Source of the DNA: Sphaerisporangium aureirubrum
GTDB lineage: Bacteria; Actinomycetota; Actinomycetes; Streptosporangiales; Streptosporangiaceae
Direction of reading: 5' to 3'
Length of the DNA: 64,000 bases
Assembly: GCF_042658925.1 (NCBI RefSeq)
Contig: NZ_JBHSRF010000006.1
Span: 124,001-188,000, forward strand
Below the pieces are notes generated by a model. That model was given only the letters and a program-made list of their open reading frames with translations, ran no database searches and was not told where the DNA came from. How positions within the stretch are numbered: the stretch's first letter is position 1; each line of letters opens with the position of its first letter. Both the position numbers and the translations under genes were made by a program. This document shows positions 8,469-20,269 of the stretch, piece after piece.

Positions 8469-9836
8469 ATGCCCGCACCTCGGAAGAACAGTGACCGATA
8501 TAGGTCTATGGCTCACTATTTCGGGGCGTTAATTCGTGATCTCCGGGATTCGTATGAGACGCGAATCGGCGAGCCGATGACCGTCGCCCGGCTGGCCGAC
8601 CGGGCGGGATACTCGGTTTCGATGATCGGCCAGCTGGAGCGCGGAGAGAGCCTTCCGGAGTCGGGTCAGCGTGTTCAGGCGCTCGACGACGCGTTGCGGG
8701 CAGGCGGCGAGTTGCGAAAGGTGTGGCCATTGGTGCAACGCCTCGGGCATCGCACCATTGACGAACTCGCCGCAGCGACAAATCGGGCTATCGGGGGTTA
8801 CCGTGACAATCAATCAGGGGTTCTTCTCGATGGAGATGATATGGAACGCCGTCACCTCTTTCAGTTGGCCGGTCTGGGATTGCTGACACAGGGGTCGCTC
8901 TCCGGCACGGGGGAGCCGATCCGGCTGATGCTGGAGCGCGCTCTGGGAACGGCGCACGACCTCACCGTCGAGGACTGGGAGGCTGTCTGCGCCGGTCACA
9001 TGCAGGCCGTCCTCCACCAGCCTCCGGCGCGGGTGAGAGACCAACTTGCAGTGGACCTGGCGGCCGTCCGGCAGGAGCTTCTCCGTACTGCTTCCGAGCG
9101 GGCAAGCGGTCTGGCGCGGGTCGCGGCGTGGCTGTCCGTCATGTACGCCAACGTCCTCTGGCGGATCGGGGAGCACGGGGCCGGTCAGCGGTGGCTGGTA
9201 ACCGCCCGGCACGCGGCGGATGTCTCCAGCGACCTCGACATGCGGGTGTGGGCGCGCGAGACCGAGGCGATGTTCGCCCTCTACTCGCCGCTTCCCGGTC
9301 AGGCGGTTCTGGAAATGGCCCGGAACGCGCAGGCCATCGCCGGTACCGGTGTCACACCGGTACGCATGCGAGCCGTCGCCATGGAGGCGCAAGCTCTGGC
9401 CGTCCTCGGCAGGGGGCAGGAAGCACAGGAACGGCTGCTCCATCTCTACGAACTGGTCGATCGCCGCCCTGCCGCCGAACGATTCAGCTGGACGGACGAC
9501 GCGGTGTGGTTCACGGCCTCCTGGGTGCACTCATACGGCGGAGCGATCGACGAGGCGCGCGAAGCCCGAGACAACGCGCTCGCGCTCGTCGCGACATACC
9601 AGAACAGCGCGAACATACAACTGCATGAGGCCCTCAGTGTGAGCAAGAGTGGTCGCCACGACAAGGCGTTGGCCATCGCTACGCAGGTCATCTCCGATCT
9701 CGACCCGGCCCACCGCACCTACCCGATCCTCCACACCGCGCGCTCCGTGCTCGCCACCGTTCCGGTGGAGAAGCGCCGCGCCCTCCCCGCTCTTCCCGAC
9801 TACCGTGCCGCGATCAGTGCGGCGGCTCCGGGCTAG
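8469..9836 (+). CDS. XRE-family regulator with C-terminal TPR-like region
   Basis: A 455-residue cytoplasmic regulator. A GGAGAGGAG ribosome-binding site precedes the ATG. The N-terminal helix-turn-helix (about residues 15-75) includes MTVARLADRAGYSVSMIGQ followed by LERGESLPE, the usual XRE recognition segment. The remainder is an all-helical repeat domain of the kind seen in the large Streptomyces-type XRE regulators, where it senses partners or ligands. The gene is divergent from the small gene pair at 7579-8300 across a relatively AT-rich 168-base gap, so it probably regulates those genes and itself. The effector is not evident. Confidence 0.82.
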   Translation: MPAPRKNSDRYRSMAHYFGALIRDLRDSYETRIGEPMTVARLADRAGYSVSMIGQLERGESLPESGQRVQALDDALRAGGELRKVWPLVQRLGHRTIDELAAATNRAIGGYRDNQSGVLLDGDDMERRHLFQLAGLGLLTQGSLSGTGEPIRLMLERALGTAHDLTVEDWEAVCAGHMQAVLHQPPARVRDQLAVDLAAVRQELLRTASERASGLARVAAWLSVMYANVLWRIGEHGAGQRWLVTARHAADVSSDLDMRVWARETEAMFALYSPLPGQAVLEMARNAQAIAGTGVTPVRMRAVAMEAQALAVLGRGQEAQERLLHLYELVDRRPAAERFSWTDDAVWFTASWVHSYGGAIDEAREARDNALALVATYQNSANIQLHEALSVSKSGRHDKALAIATQVISDLDPAHRTYPILHTARSVLATVPVEKRRALPALPDYRAAISAAAPG

Positions 9837-9885
9837 GGAGAAGTGAGCGGGAAGGGTGACTGCTCGCGTGACCAGGCTCGGCCGG

Positions 9886-10398
9886 TCAGATGGCGTTCTC
9901 GTGCCTGAGGAGCCATTCCTTGACGGGGGTGCCGTAGTAGTAGCCGCCGAAGGGGCGGTTGCCGGTGGCGGGGAGGATTCGGTGGCAGGGGACGAAGGGG
10001 GCGATCAGGTTTTGGGCGCAGGCTGAGCCGGCGGCGCGGGCGGCTGTTCTCGGCATGCCGGCGCGTTCGGCCAGTTCGGCGTAGCTGATGGTGGTGCCGG
10101 CGGGGACGGCGCGCAGGGCCGTGAGGAGGCGCTGGCGGGTGGGGGTGCCGGGCTGGTCGAGTTCCACGGTGTCCAGGGCGAACAGGTCGCCGTCGAGGTA
10201 GTCGCGTACGGCTTGGGCGGGCTTGCCGAGGTCGTCGACGCCCTGGAGGGGGAGTGCCCGGAGCCGCTCGGGGAGGCGGGCGAACATCTGGGTGGGATCG
10301 GCGGTGAAGCCGGCGGCGACCAGCACGCCGCCGTGGCACAGCAGCGACAGCGGGCCCGCCGGGGTGGGCAGCACCTGCGCGTCGATCGTCGAGGTCAT
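9886..10398 (-). CDS. ogt: methylated-DNA--protein-cysteine methyltransferase
   Basis: A 170-residue suicide methyltransferase that removes O6-methyl groups from guanine in DNA by transfer to its own cysteine. The acceptor motif PCHRI is present with Cys138, followed by NRPFGGYYYGTPVKEWLL, which matches the family's conserved C-terminal part. In most homologues the residues after the PCHR motif include a WG pair; here they are GGYYYG. The ATG overlaps the stop of the Ada/AlkA gene (ATGA, 10395-10398), so the direct-reversal and base-excision enzymes are co-translated as one alkylation-repair operon. An in-frame upstream ATG exists but lies inside the previous gene. Confidence 0.93.
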   Translation of the reverse strand: MTSTIDAQVLPTPAGPLSLLCHGGVLVAAGFTADPTQMFARLPERLRALPLQGVDDLGKPAQAVRDYLDGDLFALDTVELDQPGTPTRQRLLTALRAVPAGTTISYAELAERAGMPRTAARAAGSACAQNLIAPFVPCHRILPATGNRPFGGYYYGTPVKEWLLRHENAI

Positions 10399-12086
10399 GA
10401 TGAGCTCCAGAGGTGAAGTGCGGCGTACGCCCGCCAGGGGCGCCACCGTTCGGTTTCTTCTTCGGAGATGCCGAGTGTCTTCATGGCCCGCAGCAGACCA
10501 AGGTCCCGGTCAGGCCAAGCGTCCGGGTCACGCAACGCGCGCATCGCGATGTAGCCGGTGGTCCACGGCCCGATCCCGGGGATCTCCATGAGCCGGGCCG
10601 ACGTCTCGGCCGGGTCCGCGCCGCCGTCCAGATGGATCTCGCCTGCGGCGACCAGCCTGGCGAGGGTCTTCAGGGTCTCGACTCGCCGCCCGGTCATCCC
10701 TAGCCCGCCGAGATCAGCCTCGGCCAGCTGAGCAGGCGTGGGGAACAGCAGGTACGGCTGCCCAGCGGACGCGGCGGACGCGGCGGACGCGGCGGACGCG
10801 GCGGACGCGGCGGACGCGGCGGGGCCGGTGGGGCCGGTGGGGCCGGTGGGGCTGGCGGAGCTGCTGGGGCCGGTGGGTTCGGTGGGTCCGGTGGGTCCGG
10901 TGGGTCCGGTGGGTTCGGTGGGTTCGGTGGGGCCCGTGGGGCAAGTGGGGTCGGTGGGTGTGGTGGGTGGTCCGTCATGTGTGAGCGGTGCGGGGCCTAC
11001 GGGGGTGCCTGCTCGTGCGGCGATTCGTCCTAGCAGGGTCCGTGCACCCGGTACCGACACCTGCTGGCCGACGACGGCGCGCACGGCCAGCTCGAAGCCG
11101 TCGAACGCCCCCGGCACCCGCAGTCCCGGACGCTGTGCCACCAGCGGGCCTAGCACGGTGTTCCCCAGCGTGCCGTCGATGGCCTCCGGATCGGCGTCCA
11201 GGTCGAACAGCCGCCGGCACCGCGCCACGATCCTGGCCAGATGACGCGTGTCCTTCAGCGCGACGGCCAGTCTGAGGTGCCCCTCGGCGGCCGTCAGCGT
11301 GACGAGCCCGCCAGGCACGGCCCGCCGGTACCCGTCCGCCCCGACGTCCTCGACCCCCGGCACCGCACGCGCCGCCAGGAACCTGAACATCGCCTCCGCG
11401 TCATAGGGCCCCCGATACCCGAGCCGCATCGTGAACGCCACATGCGGCGTCCCGTCCGCGCCGGGACCGGCGGCCGGATGGTCCGTGGCCCCCCGGCCCC
11501 GCACGCCGAGCCGCCCGGTGGCGGTACGCAACTCGGTGGGCGAGAACCGGTAAGCCTCCCGCATGCTCGCGTTGAACTGCCGCACACTCCCGAACCCCGC
11601 CGCGAACGCCACATCCGTGATCGGCAGCGCGGTCTCGGTGAGCAACTGCTTGGCCAGCAACAACCGCCGCGTCCGCGCCACCGCCAACGGCCCGGCCCCA
11701 AGGTGCGTCGTGAACACCCGCAACAGATGCCGCTGCGTCACATGCAGCCGATCCGCCAACCCCGCCACCCCGTGATCGTCCGCCACCCCGTCGTCGATCA
11801 GCCGCAACGCCCGCCCCACGAGGTCGGCGGGCACGTCCCACCCGGGGTCACCGGGACTCAGCTCGGGCCGGCACCGACGACACGGCCGAAACCCCGCCGC
11901 CTCCGCCGCCGCCGCGTGCCGATAGAACCGCACGTTCTTGCGGGCAGGCGTCCGCGCCGGGCAGATGGGCCGGCAGTAGATCCCCGTGGACGTGACGGCC
12001 GTGTAGAACCGCCCGTCGAACCGCGTGTCCCGCGCACTGACCGCCAGGTAACACGAATCGAAGTCGAGCGTCTGATGTGGAGTCAC
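10395..12086 (-). CDS. Ada-type regulator fused to AlkA 3-methyladenine DNA glycosylase
   Basis: A 563-residue fusion. The N-terminus is the Ada zinc domain with four cysteines, C38, C42, C69 and C72 (YCRPICP and PCRRCRPE), which in Ada senses methyl phosphotriesters. An AraC-type helix-turn-helix follows (about 85-185), and then an AlkA N-terminal domain and a helix-hairpin-helix glycosylase core (LMEIPGIGPWTTGYIAMRAL) with the catalytic aspartate in the following PDRDLGLL. The glycosylase excises alkylated bases. A low-complexity tripeptide-repeat insert (about residues 370-441, PTGP and AAS types) splits the glycosylase part. The Ada methyltransferase domain is absent and is supplied by the overlapping ogt gene. 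Autoregulation by the Ada part is likely. Confidence 0.92.
   Translation of the reverse strand: MTPHQTLDFDSCYLAVSARDTRFDGRFYTAVTSTGIYCRPICPARTPARKNVRFYRHAAAAEAAGFRPCRRCRPELSPGDPGWDVPADLVGRALRLIDDGVADDHGVAGLADRLHVTQRHLLRVFTTHLGAGPLAVARTRRLLLAKQLLTETALPITDVAFAAGFGSVRQFNASMREAYRFSPTELRTATGRLGVRGRGATDHPAAGPGADGTPHVAFTMRLGYRGPYDAEAMFRFLAARAVPGVEDVGADGYRRAVPGGLVTLTAAEGHLRLAVALKDTRHLARIVARCRRLFDLDADPEAIDGTLGNTVLGPLVAQRPGLRVPGAFDGFELAVRAVVGQQVSVPGARTLLGRIAARAGTPVGPAPLTHDGPPTTPTDPTCPTGPTEPTEPTGPTGPTGPTEPTGPSSSASPTGPTGPTGPAASAASAASAASAASAASAGQPYLLFPTPAQLAEADLGGLGMTGRRVETLKTLARLVAAGEIHLDGGADPAETSARLMEIPGIGPWTTGYIAMRALRDPDAWPDRDLGLLRAMKTLGISEEETERWRPWRAYAALHLWSSS
10765..10971 (+). repeat. 9-bp-period minisatellite inside the Ada/AlkA gene
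   Basis: Six exact GCGGACGCG units (10765-10818) run into GTGGGGCCG-type and then GTGGGTCCG/GTGGGTTCG-type units with the same 9-base period. The period equals three codons, so changes in copy number keep the frame. The repeats encode Ala-Ala-Ser and Pro-Thr-Gly tripeptides on the minus strand. Confidence 0.9.
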
Positions 12087-12189
12087 AAGCCCGACGATAT
12101 GCGCTGCTCCACCGCCACCACTGGCGGGAATCGGACCTCGGCGTCCGGCCGCTTTCGGCAGGGTACGCCGGTGAATCAGGCCGCCCGGG

Positions 12190-13143
12190 TTATTTGGTGG
12201 AGATGCCGACGCCGAGATCGAATTCTCGGTAGACGCGGGCCCAGAAGCCGTCGCGGAGCCAGACTCTTGCTTCTGGGTAGGGGCGGAGGGAGTGGCCCAG
12301 TTCTTTTTCTGCCTCGATCAGCAGCTCGGTGTCGATGACGGTGGGGAGGAGGGGGCCGGGGAGGAGGTCGCGGATGTTGTCGCGGCCTCGGGTGAGGATC
12401 CATTTCTGGGCGACGTGTTCGCCGACTTCTTCTACGCGGGGGCGGCTTGGGCCGAGTTTGGTCACCTGGCCGGCGTGTTTGACGGCGGGCTTGGCGGTGG
12501 GTGGGGCGATGGCGGTGCGGCCGGCGAAGACCTGGGCGGGGGAGGGGGTGGCGGGGACGGAGGGGACCACCTGGGCGGCGCGGCTGAAGTAGGGGCGGAG
12601 GAAGTCGGCGCCCAGTTCTTCCACGGTGTCCGATTCCCAGACGAGCCGCTCGGCTTGGTTCGTTCCGTAGGGGGGTTCCACACCCCAGAGGTGAATGCGG
12701 ACGCCGAAGGTCTGGGCGGCCTCCACGGCGGGGACCATGTCCTCGTCGCCGGCGATCAAAATGGTGTCGCTCACCGCGTGGTGGCGGGCCAGGGCTTCCA
12801 GATCGCTGCGGATCTGGGCGTCGACGCCCTTCTGCTGGCCGCGGGCGTTGAGGTTGCCGAGGCGGACCTTGACCCAGGGGAGCTGGGCGATGACACGCTG
12901 GTCGACGGTGGGCACGCGGTCGCGGGCGGCGTCGTACCAGTAGATCCGCAGGAGTTCACCGGGAATGCGCTCCATCGCGTGCTTCTTCAGCGCCTGGATC
13001 AACTCGTCGGCCGCGACGCGATATTCCTTGCGCTCCTTGGCGCCGAGGAGGACCTCGCCCGCCGCCGCGTACAGGTAGCCCACGTCCACCAAGATGGCGT
13101 ATTTGGCGGCTACGGGATGCGGTGTGAGGTCCGGGATTGCCAT
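12190..13143 (-). CDS. NYN-domain (PIN-like) nuclease family protein
   Basis: A 317-residue protein of the NYN/DUF88 family, PIN-like RNases related to LabA and limkain. The N-terminal domain has the expected acidic positions: an early Asp in YAILVDVGYLYAA, KGVDAQIRSDLE in the middle, and the ILIAGDEDMVPAVEAA motif. This is followed by a linker and a C-terminal domain (about 235-317, YPEARVWLRDGFWARV) that could bind RNA. The start ATG has a strong GGAGG upstream. It is transcribed away from the accB-accE pair, and a possible promoter lies at 13185-13215. Its substrate is unknown. Confidence 0.88.
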   Translation of the reverse strand: MAIPDLTPHPVAAKYAILVDVGYLYAAAGEVLLGAKERKEYRVAADELIQALKKHAMERIPGELLRIYWYDAARDRVPTVDQRVIAQLPWVKVRLGNLNARGQQKGVDAQIRSDLEALARHHAVSDTILIAGDEDMVPAVEAAQTFGVRIHLWGVEPPYGTNQAERLVWESDTVEELGADFLRPYFSRAAQVVPSVPATPSPAQVFAGRTAIAPPTAKPAVKHAGQVTKLGPSRPRVEEVGEHVAQKWILTRGRDNIRDLLPGPLLPTVIDTELLIEAEKELGHSLRPYPEARVWLRDGFWARVYREFDLGVGISTK

Positions 13144-13184
13144 GCTTTCCTCCAGGGCCTCGGCGTCTAGACGATGATCGGCTG

Positions 13185-13215
13185 ACTATATTCCCCCATT
13201 TCTAGATAGTCCCAA
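13185..13215 (-). promoter_or_regulatory. candidate promoter of the NYN gene
   Basis: On the minus strand TTGGGA (13215-13210) is separated by 19 bases from TATAGT (13190-13185), about 40 bases upstream of the NYN start. The -10 is close to consensus but the spacer is long. Confidence 0.35.
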
Positions 13216-13249
13216 CTCTCAGGGCGGTTGACACCCAACTTCCAAAGAT

Positions 13250-13453
13250 CTAATAGGGCCGTGAGCTCGCTCGCCACGCTCCTGGCCCACGAGGAAGTCC
13301 CCTTCTCAACTGATGCGCGCGGCTTCGCCACGTACCCGGATTTCGCGGGGTTTGGTCGGGAGATGTGGCTCTTGTCGTTAGGGCGATCACGAGCGCGGCG
13401 ACTTCCTCGGGGGTGGCGTCGCCGCGGACGATTCTGAGGTACGGCTGTTCCAT
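13250..13453 (-). CDS. acyl-CoA carboxylase epsilon subunit
   Basis: A 67-residue protein typical in length and sequence of AccE/PccE subunits. The start MEQPYLRIVRGDATPEE and helix AALVIALTTRA are characteristic, as is the C-terminal GPGAWRAS. In actinobacteria this small protein stabilises the complex of the biotinylated alpha subunit with the carboxyltransferase beta subunit. The gene follows the beta-subunit gene by 9 bases in the same direction, its usual place. No alpha subunit is in the window; the biotin ligase at 23607 would modify it. Confidence 0.9.
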   Translation of the reverse strand: MEQPYLRIVRGDATPEEVAALVIALTTRATSPDQTPRNPGTWRSRAHQLRRGLPRGPGAWRASSRPY

Positions 13454-13462
13454 GGCGCGCTC

Positions 13463-15055
13463 CTACAGAGGGATGTTGCCGTGCTTCTTGGGCGGCAGGG
13501 TGGCGCGCTTGTTGCGCAGGGAGCGCAGGGCTCGGACGATCTGCACCCGGGTGTCCGCGGGGCGGATCACCGCGTCCACGTAGCCGCGCTCGGCGGCGAG
13601 GTAGGGGTTGGCGAGCGTGTCCTCGTACTGGGCGACCAGCTGCTTGCGCTCGGCCTCGGGGTCGCCGGCCGCGGCCAGCTCGCGCCGGTAAAGGATGTTG
13701 ACCGCCCCCTGGGCGCCCATCACCGCGATCTGCGCCGTCGGCCAGGCGAGGTTGATGTCGGCCCCGAGGTGCTTGGAGCCCATGACGTCGTACGCCCCGC
13801 CGTACGCCTTGCGGGTGATCACGGTGACCAGCGGCACGGTGGCCTCGGCGTAGGCGTACAGCAGCTTGGCGCCGCGGCGGATGATGCCGTTCCACTCCTG
13901 GTCGGTGCCCGGCAGGAAGCCCGGCACGTCCACGAAGGTCAGCACGGGGATGTTGAACGCATCGCAGGTGCGGACGAACCGGGCGGCCTTCTCGGACGCC
14001 GCGATGTCCAGCGTGCCGGCGAAGCTCATCGGCTGGTTGGCCACCACACCCACCGAGTGGCCCTCGACCCGGCCGAAGCCGACCACGATGTTCGGCGCGA
14101 ACCCGGCGTGGATCTCCAGGAACTCCCCGTCGTCCAGGACGTGCTCGAGCACCTGGTGCATGTCGTACGGCTGGTTGGCCGAGTCGGGGATCAGGGTGTC
14201 CAGCTCGCGGTCGGCGTCGTTGACGGCGAGGTCGGCCTCGGTCTCGAAGACCGGCGCGTCGTCCATGTTGTTGGACGGGAGGTACGACAGCAGGGCCTTG
14301 GCGAACTCCAGGCAGTCGGCCTCGTCGGCGGCCTCGTAGTGCGCGACGCCGGAGCGGGAGTTGTGGGTGTGCGCGCCGCCGAGCTCCTCGAAGGTCACCT
14401 CTTCGCCGGTGACCGTCCTGATCACGTCCGGGCCGGTGATGAACATGTGGGACTTCTCCCGCACCATCAGCACGAAGTCGGTCAGCGCGGGGGAGTACAC
14501 CGCGCCGCCCGCGCACGGGCCCATCACCAGGGAGATCTGCGGGATCACGCCCGAGGAGTGGACGTTGCGCTTGAAGATCTCGGCGTACAGGCCGAGCGCG
14601 ACCACGCCCTCCTGGATGCGCGCGCCCCCGGAGTCGTTGATGCCGACCACCGGGCAGCCGGTCTTCAGCGCGTGGTCCATCACTTTGACGATCTTCTCGC
14701 CGAAGACCTCGCCCAGCGAACCGCCGAAGACGGTGAAGTCCTGGGCGAACACCGCCACCGGCCGCCCGTCCACGGTGCCGTGCCCGGTGACCACGCCGTC
14801 GCCGTACGGCCGGTCGCGCTCAAGGCCGAACCCGATGGCCCGATGCCTGGCCAGCTCGTCGAACTCGACGAAAGACCCCTCGTCGAGGAAGGCGACCAAC
14901 CGCTCCCTGGCGGTCATCTTGCCCTTGGCGTGCTGCTTCTCGACCGCGCGAGACGACCCGGCGTGTGCGGCCTCGTACAGCCGCCGCTCCAGGTCAGCGA
15001 TCTTGCCCGCGGTGGTGTGCGGGTCGAAGCCCTCGGATACCGGCTCAGCGCTCAT
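13463..15055 (-). CDS. acyl-CoA carboxylase beta subunit (carboxyltransferase)
   Basis: A 530-residue carboxyltransferase that moves CO2 from biotin to acetyl- or propionyl-CoA to give malonyl- or methylmalonyl-CoA. The crotonase-type oxyanion motifs are visible: SGGARIQEG and GPCAGGAVYSP in the N-terminal half, and MGAQGAVNILYRR in the C-terminal half. The C-terminus KKHGNIPL is the family's usual ending. The closest actinobacterial types are AccD5/PccB, but substrate preference cannot be read from this. The gene heads an operon with the epsilon subunit and is divergent from the ABC transporter genes. Confidence 0.95.
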   Translation of the reverse strand: MSAEPVSEGFDPHTTAGKIADLERRLYEAAHAGSSRAVEKQHAKGKMTARERLVAFLDEGSFVEFDELARHRAIGFGLERDRPYGDGVVTGHGTVDGRPVAVFAQDFTVFGGSLGEVFGEKIVKVMDHALKTGCPVVGINDSGGARIQEGVVALGLYAEIFKRNVHSSGVIPQISLVMGPCAGGAVYSPALTDFVLMVREKSHMFITGPDVIRTVTGEEVTFEELGGAHTHNSRSGVAHYEAADEADCLEFAKALLSYLPSNNMDDAPVFETEADLAVNDADRELDTLIPDSANQPYDMHQVLEHVLDDGEFLEIHAGFAPNIVVGFGRVEGHSVGVVANQPMSFAGTLDIAASEKAARFVRTCDAFNIPVLTFVDVPGFLPGTDQEWNGIIRRGAKLLYAYAEATVPLVTVITRKAYGGAYDVMGSKHLGADINLAWPTAQIAVMGAQGAVNILYRRELAAAGDPEAERKQLVAQYEDTLANPYLAAERGYVDAVIRPADTRVQIVRALRSLRNKRATLPPKKHGNIPL

Positions 15056-15131
15056 GTGCGTAGGTTAGCCCGCACGCGAGCGCGAAAGGGACCTGACTCG
15101 TCAGGCCGGGCAGACGATTAGAGTGTCGCGC

Positions 15132-15932
15132 ATGACCGACATGGGGGACGCGCCTGCCGCACCGGAGGCGGTGCGGACGTACGGCCTCGTCAAGCGCTTC
15201 GGCGAGCAGGTCGCGGTCGCGGGCGTCGACCTGGTGGTGCCCAAGGGGAGCTTCGCGGGACTGGTGGGCCCGAACGGCGCGGGCAAGACCACCACGCTCA
15301 GCATGATCACCGGCCTGCTGCGCCCGGACGCGGGCGTGGCCACGATCGGCGGGGCCGACGTGTGGCGCGACCCCGTCCTGGTCAAGGCCCGGGTCGGCGT
15401 GCTGCCCGAGGGCCTGCGGCTGTTCGAACGGCTGTCCGGCCGCGAGCTGCTCACCTACAACGGCCGTCTCAGGGGCATATCCAAGGACGAGGTCGGCCGC
15501 CGCGCCGAGGAGCTGCTGAAGGTCATGGACCTCGCCGGGGCCGCGGACAAGCTGGTCGTCGACTACTCCACCGGCATGCGCAAGAAGATCGCCCTGGCCG
15601 CCGCGCTGCTGCACAACCCCGAGGTGCTGTTCCTGGACGAGCCGTTCGAGGGCGTCGACCCGGTCAGCGCCAACACCCTGATCGAGGTGCTGCGCCGCTA
15701 CACCGCCTCCGGCTCCACGGTGATCTTCTCCAGCCACGTGATGGAGCTGGTCGAGCGGCTGTGCGACTGGGTCTCGGTGATGAACCGGGGCCAGATCGTC
15801 GCGCAGGGGCCGACCGGGCGGGTGCGCGACGGCAACACGCTCAACGAGGCGTTCCTGCGGCTGGTCGGCGCCCGTGCCGAGGACGGCGCGGGCGGGGAGG
15901 GACTGTCGTGGCTGGGCTCTTCGTCCGCCTGA
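15132..15932 (+). CDS. ABC transporter ATP-binding protein
   Basis: A 266-residue ATPase subunit from the ATG at 15132; GTG 15123 and ATG 15141 are alternative starts. Walker A GPNGAGKT is at residues 46-53, and the signature region reads YSTGMRKKIALAAALL followed by Walker B VLFLDEP. The layout is that of ABC-2-type exporters. The last 25 bases overlap the start of the permease gene, so ATPase and permease are translationally coupled. Substrate is not evident. Confidence 0.92.
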   Translation: MTDMGDAPAAPEAVRTYGLVKRFGEQVAVAGVDLVVPKGSFAGLVGPNGAGKTTTLSMITGLLRPDAGVATIGGADVWRDPVLVKARVGVLPEGLRLFERLSGRELLTYNGRLRGISKDEVGRRAEELLKVMDLAGAADKLVVDYSTGMRKKIALAAALLHNPEVLFLDEPFEGVDPVSANTLIEVLRRYTASGSTVIFSSHVMELVERLCDWVSVMNRGQIVAQGPTGRVRDGNTLNEAFLRLVGARAEDGAGGEGLSWLGSSSA

Positions 15933-17464
15933 AACTGCGCTTGATCGCCGGGAACCTGCGCGGCGACACGGTGCGGGTGCTCGGTTACGTCTTCACCCTG
16001 CTCGCCTCGGCCGTGGCCGGTCTCGGCGGCCTCACGGTGCTGAGCCTGCTCCGGCTGGCCCCGGCCGACGTGGCGGCCGACACCGGCGTCGTGCTGTTCA
16101 CCTTGATCGCCTTGTTCTGGCTGGTCGGTCCGCTGATGGTGTTCGGCGTGGACGAGACCCTGGACCCCTCCCGGCTGGCGCTGTTCCCGCTGTCGCCGCG
16201 GCAGCTGGCCACCGGCATGTTCGCGGCCTCGGCCACCGGCCCGTGGCCGCTCGCGACGCTGCTCATGCTGGCGGGCGCCGTGATCGGGATCTCCCGCGGG
16301 CCGGGCGGCCTGCTGGTCGGCGTGGCGGCGGCCGTGCTGCAGTTCGCGTTCTGCATCGTGGCGTCCCGGGCCGTCACCACGGCGCTGTCGCGCCTGCTGC
16401 GCACCCGCAGGGGCCGTGACCTGCTGGCGGCGGGCGTGCTGGTGCTCATCCTGCTGCCGCAGATCCCCAATCTGCTGCTGGAGCGGGGCGTCGGGGACGC
16501 GCCCCGGGAGATGCTCGGACGGCTGGCGGACACGCTGCGCTGGGCCCCGCCGGGCCTGGCGGCGCACGCGGTGGCCGACGGTGGCCTGACCGGTGTGGCC
16601 GAGCTGGTGGTGGTCGCCCTGGTGGTGGCGGGCCTCGGCGCGGTGTGGATCGCCACGCTGCGGCGGGTCATGGTCACGGCGGACGCCTCCACGCAGGTCG
16701 GTTCGGTGCGCCGCAGCCGCTTCGACGCCCTGCTGCCGAGCGGCACGCTCGGCGCGGTGGCCGCCAAGGAGCTGAAGTACCTGCGCCGCGAGCCGCGGGG
16801 CCGCCTCGGCTGGATGGCGGCCGTGGCGGTGCCGATCATCCTCACGTTCTCGATCACCGGCGGCTCCAAACCGGCCACCGGGATCGCGGTGGCGCTGATC
16901 CCGGCGGGCACCTCGGCGCTGATGATCGGCCTGCAGGGCGCCAACATGTTCGGCATCGACGGCCGGGCCCTGTGGATGAACGCCATCGTGCACTCCGGCG
17001 AGCGCGACCTGCGCACCGATCTGGCGGGACGCCACCTCGCGGTCTCGGTGGTCGCGGTGCCGCTGCTGGCCGTCATGTCGGTGGCGGGCGCGCTGGTCGC
17101 CGGGAACATCGCCTGGGCGCTGCCCGCGCTGCTCGCCTCGACCGGGTTGCTGGCGACGGCCCTCGGCGTGGGCGCCGTGATCAGCGTCGTGCTGCCGTAC
17201 ACCTATCCCGAGCGGATCAACGCGTTCTCCAGCGCGGCCCCCGGCCAGGGCGGGGTGGCGTTCGCCGGGTCGATCGGGGCCCTGCTCGCCACCACCGTGC
17301 TGACGCTGCCGGTCTCGCTGCCCGCGTTCCTCGGCGCCGCCTGGGTCACGGTGCTCGCCGTGCCGTACGGCCTGCTGGTGGCCGCGGGCGGGCGGCGGCT
17401 CGCCGCCATGCTGGGGTACCCGCGGCTGCCGGAACTGATGGCCGCGGTGTCCCGTCCGGCTTGA
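15908..17464 (+). CDS. ABC transporter permease
   Basis: A 518-residue integral membrane protein starting at a GTG (MAGLFVRLKLRL) inside the end of the ATPase gene. There are about ten to twelve hydrophobic segments, including LLASAVAGLGGLTVLSLL near the N-terminus. A cytoplasmic loop (about residues 255-300, with AKELKYLRREPRGRLGW) divides two membrane halves. It pairs with the ATPase upstream to form an exporter. The family resembles multi-pass ABC-2-like permeases of actinomycetes with unknown substrate. Confidence 0.88.
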   Translation: MAGLFVRLKLRLIAGNLRGDTVRVLGYVFTLLASAVAGLGGLTVLSLLRLAPADVAADTGVVLFTLIALFWLVGPLMVFGVDETLDPSRLALFPLSPRQLATGMFAASATGPWPLATLLMLAGAVIGISRGPGGLLVGVAAAVLQFAFCIVASRAVTTALSRLLRTRRGRDLLAAGVLVLILLPQIPNLLLERGVGDAPREMLGRLADTLRWAPPGLAAHAVADGGLTGVAELVVVALVVAGLGAVWIATLRRVMVTADASTQVGSVRRSRFDALLPSGTLGAVAAKELKYLRREPRGRLGWMAAVAVPIILTFSITGGSKPATGIAVALIPAGTSALMIGLQGANMFGIDGRALWMNAIVHSGERDLRTDLAGRHLAVSVVAVPLLAVMSVAGALVAGNIAWALPALLASTGLLATALGVGAVISVVLPYTYPERINAFSSAAPGQGGVAFAGSIGALLATTVLTLPVSLPAFLGAAWVTVLAVPYGLLVAAGGRRLAAMLGYPRLPELMAAVSRPA

Positions 17465-17553
17465 TCCCATTTGACCCGTTCGCCACTAGGACACATCGTG
17501 TTCATAGTGGTCTAGTCCAATGGATGAGACCGGTGTCCGGTGAAAGGGGACCA

Positions 17554-20259
<2,706 letters not shown>

Positions 20260-20269
20260 CCGTCGGGGC

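Noticed and set aside
10765..10971. Possible CRISPR array
   Set aside because: The units are 9 bases without spacers, and they encode tripeptide repeats within a coding sequence.
13481..15121. Long open frame antisense to the acyl-CoA carboxylase beta gene
   Set aside because: It is a shadow of a well-supported gene with no independent features.
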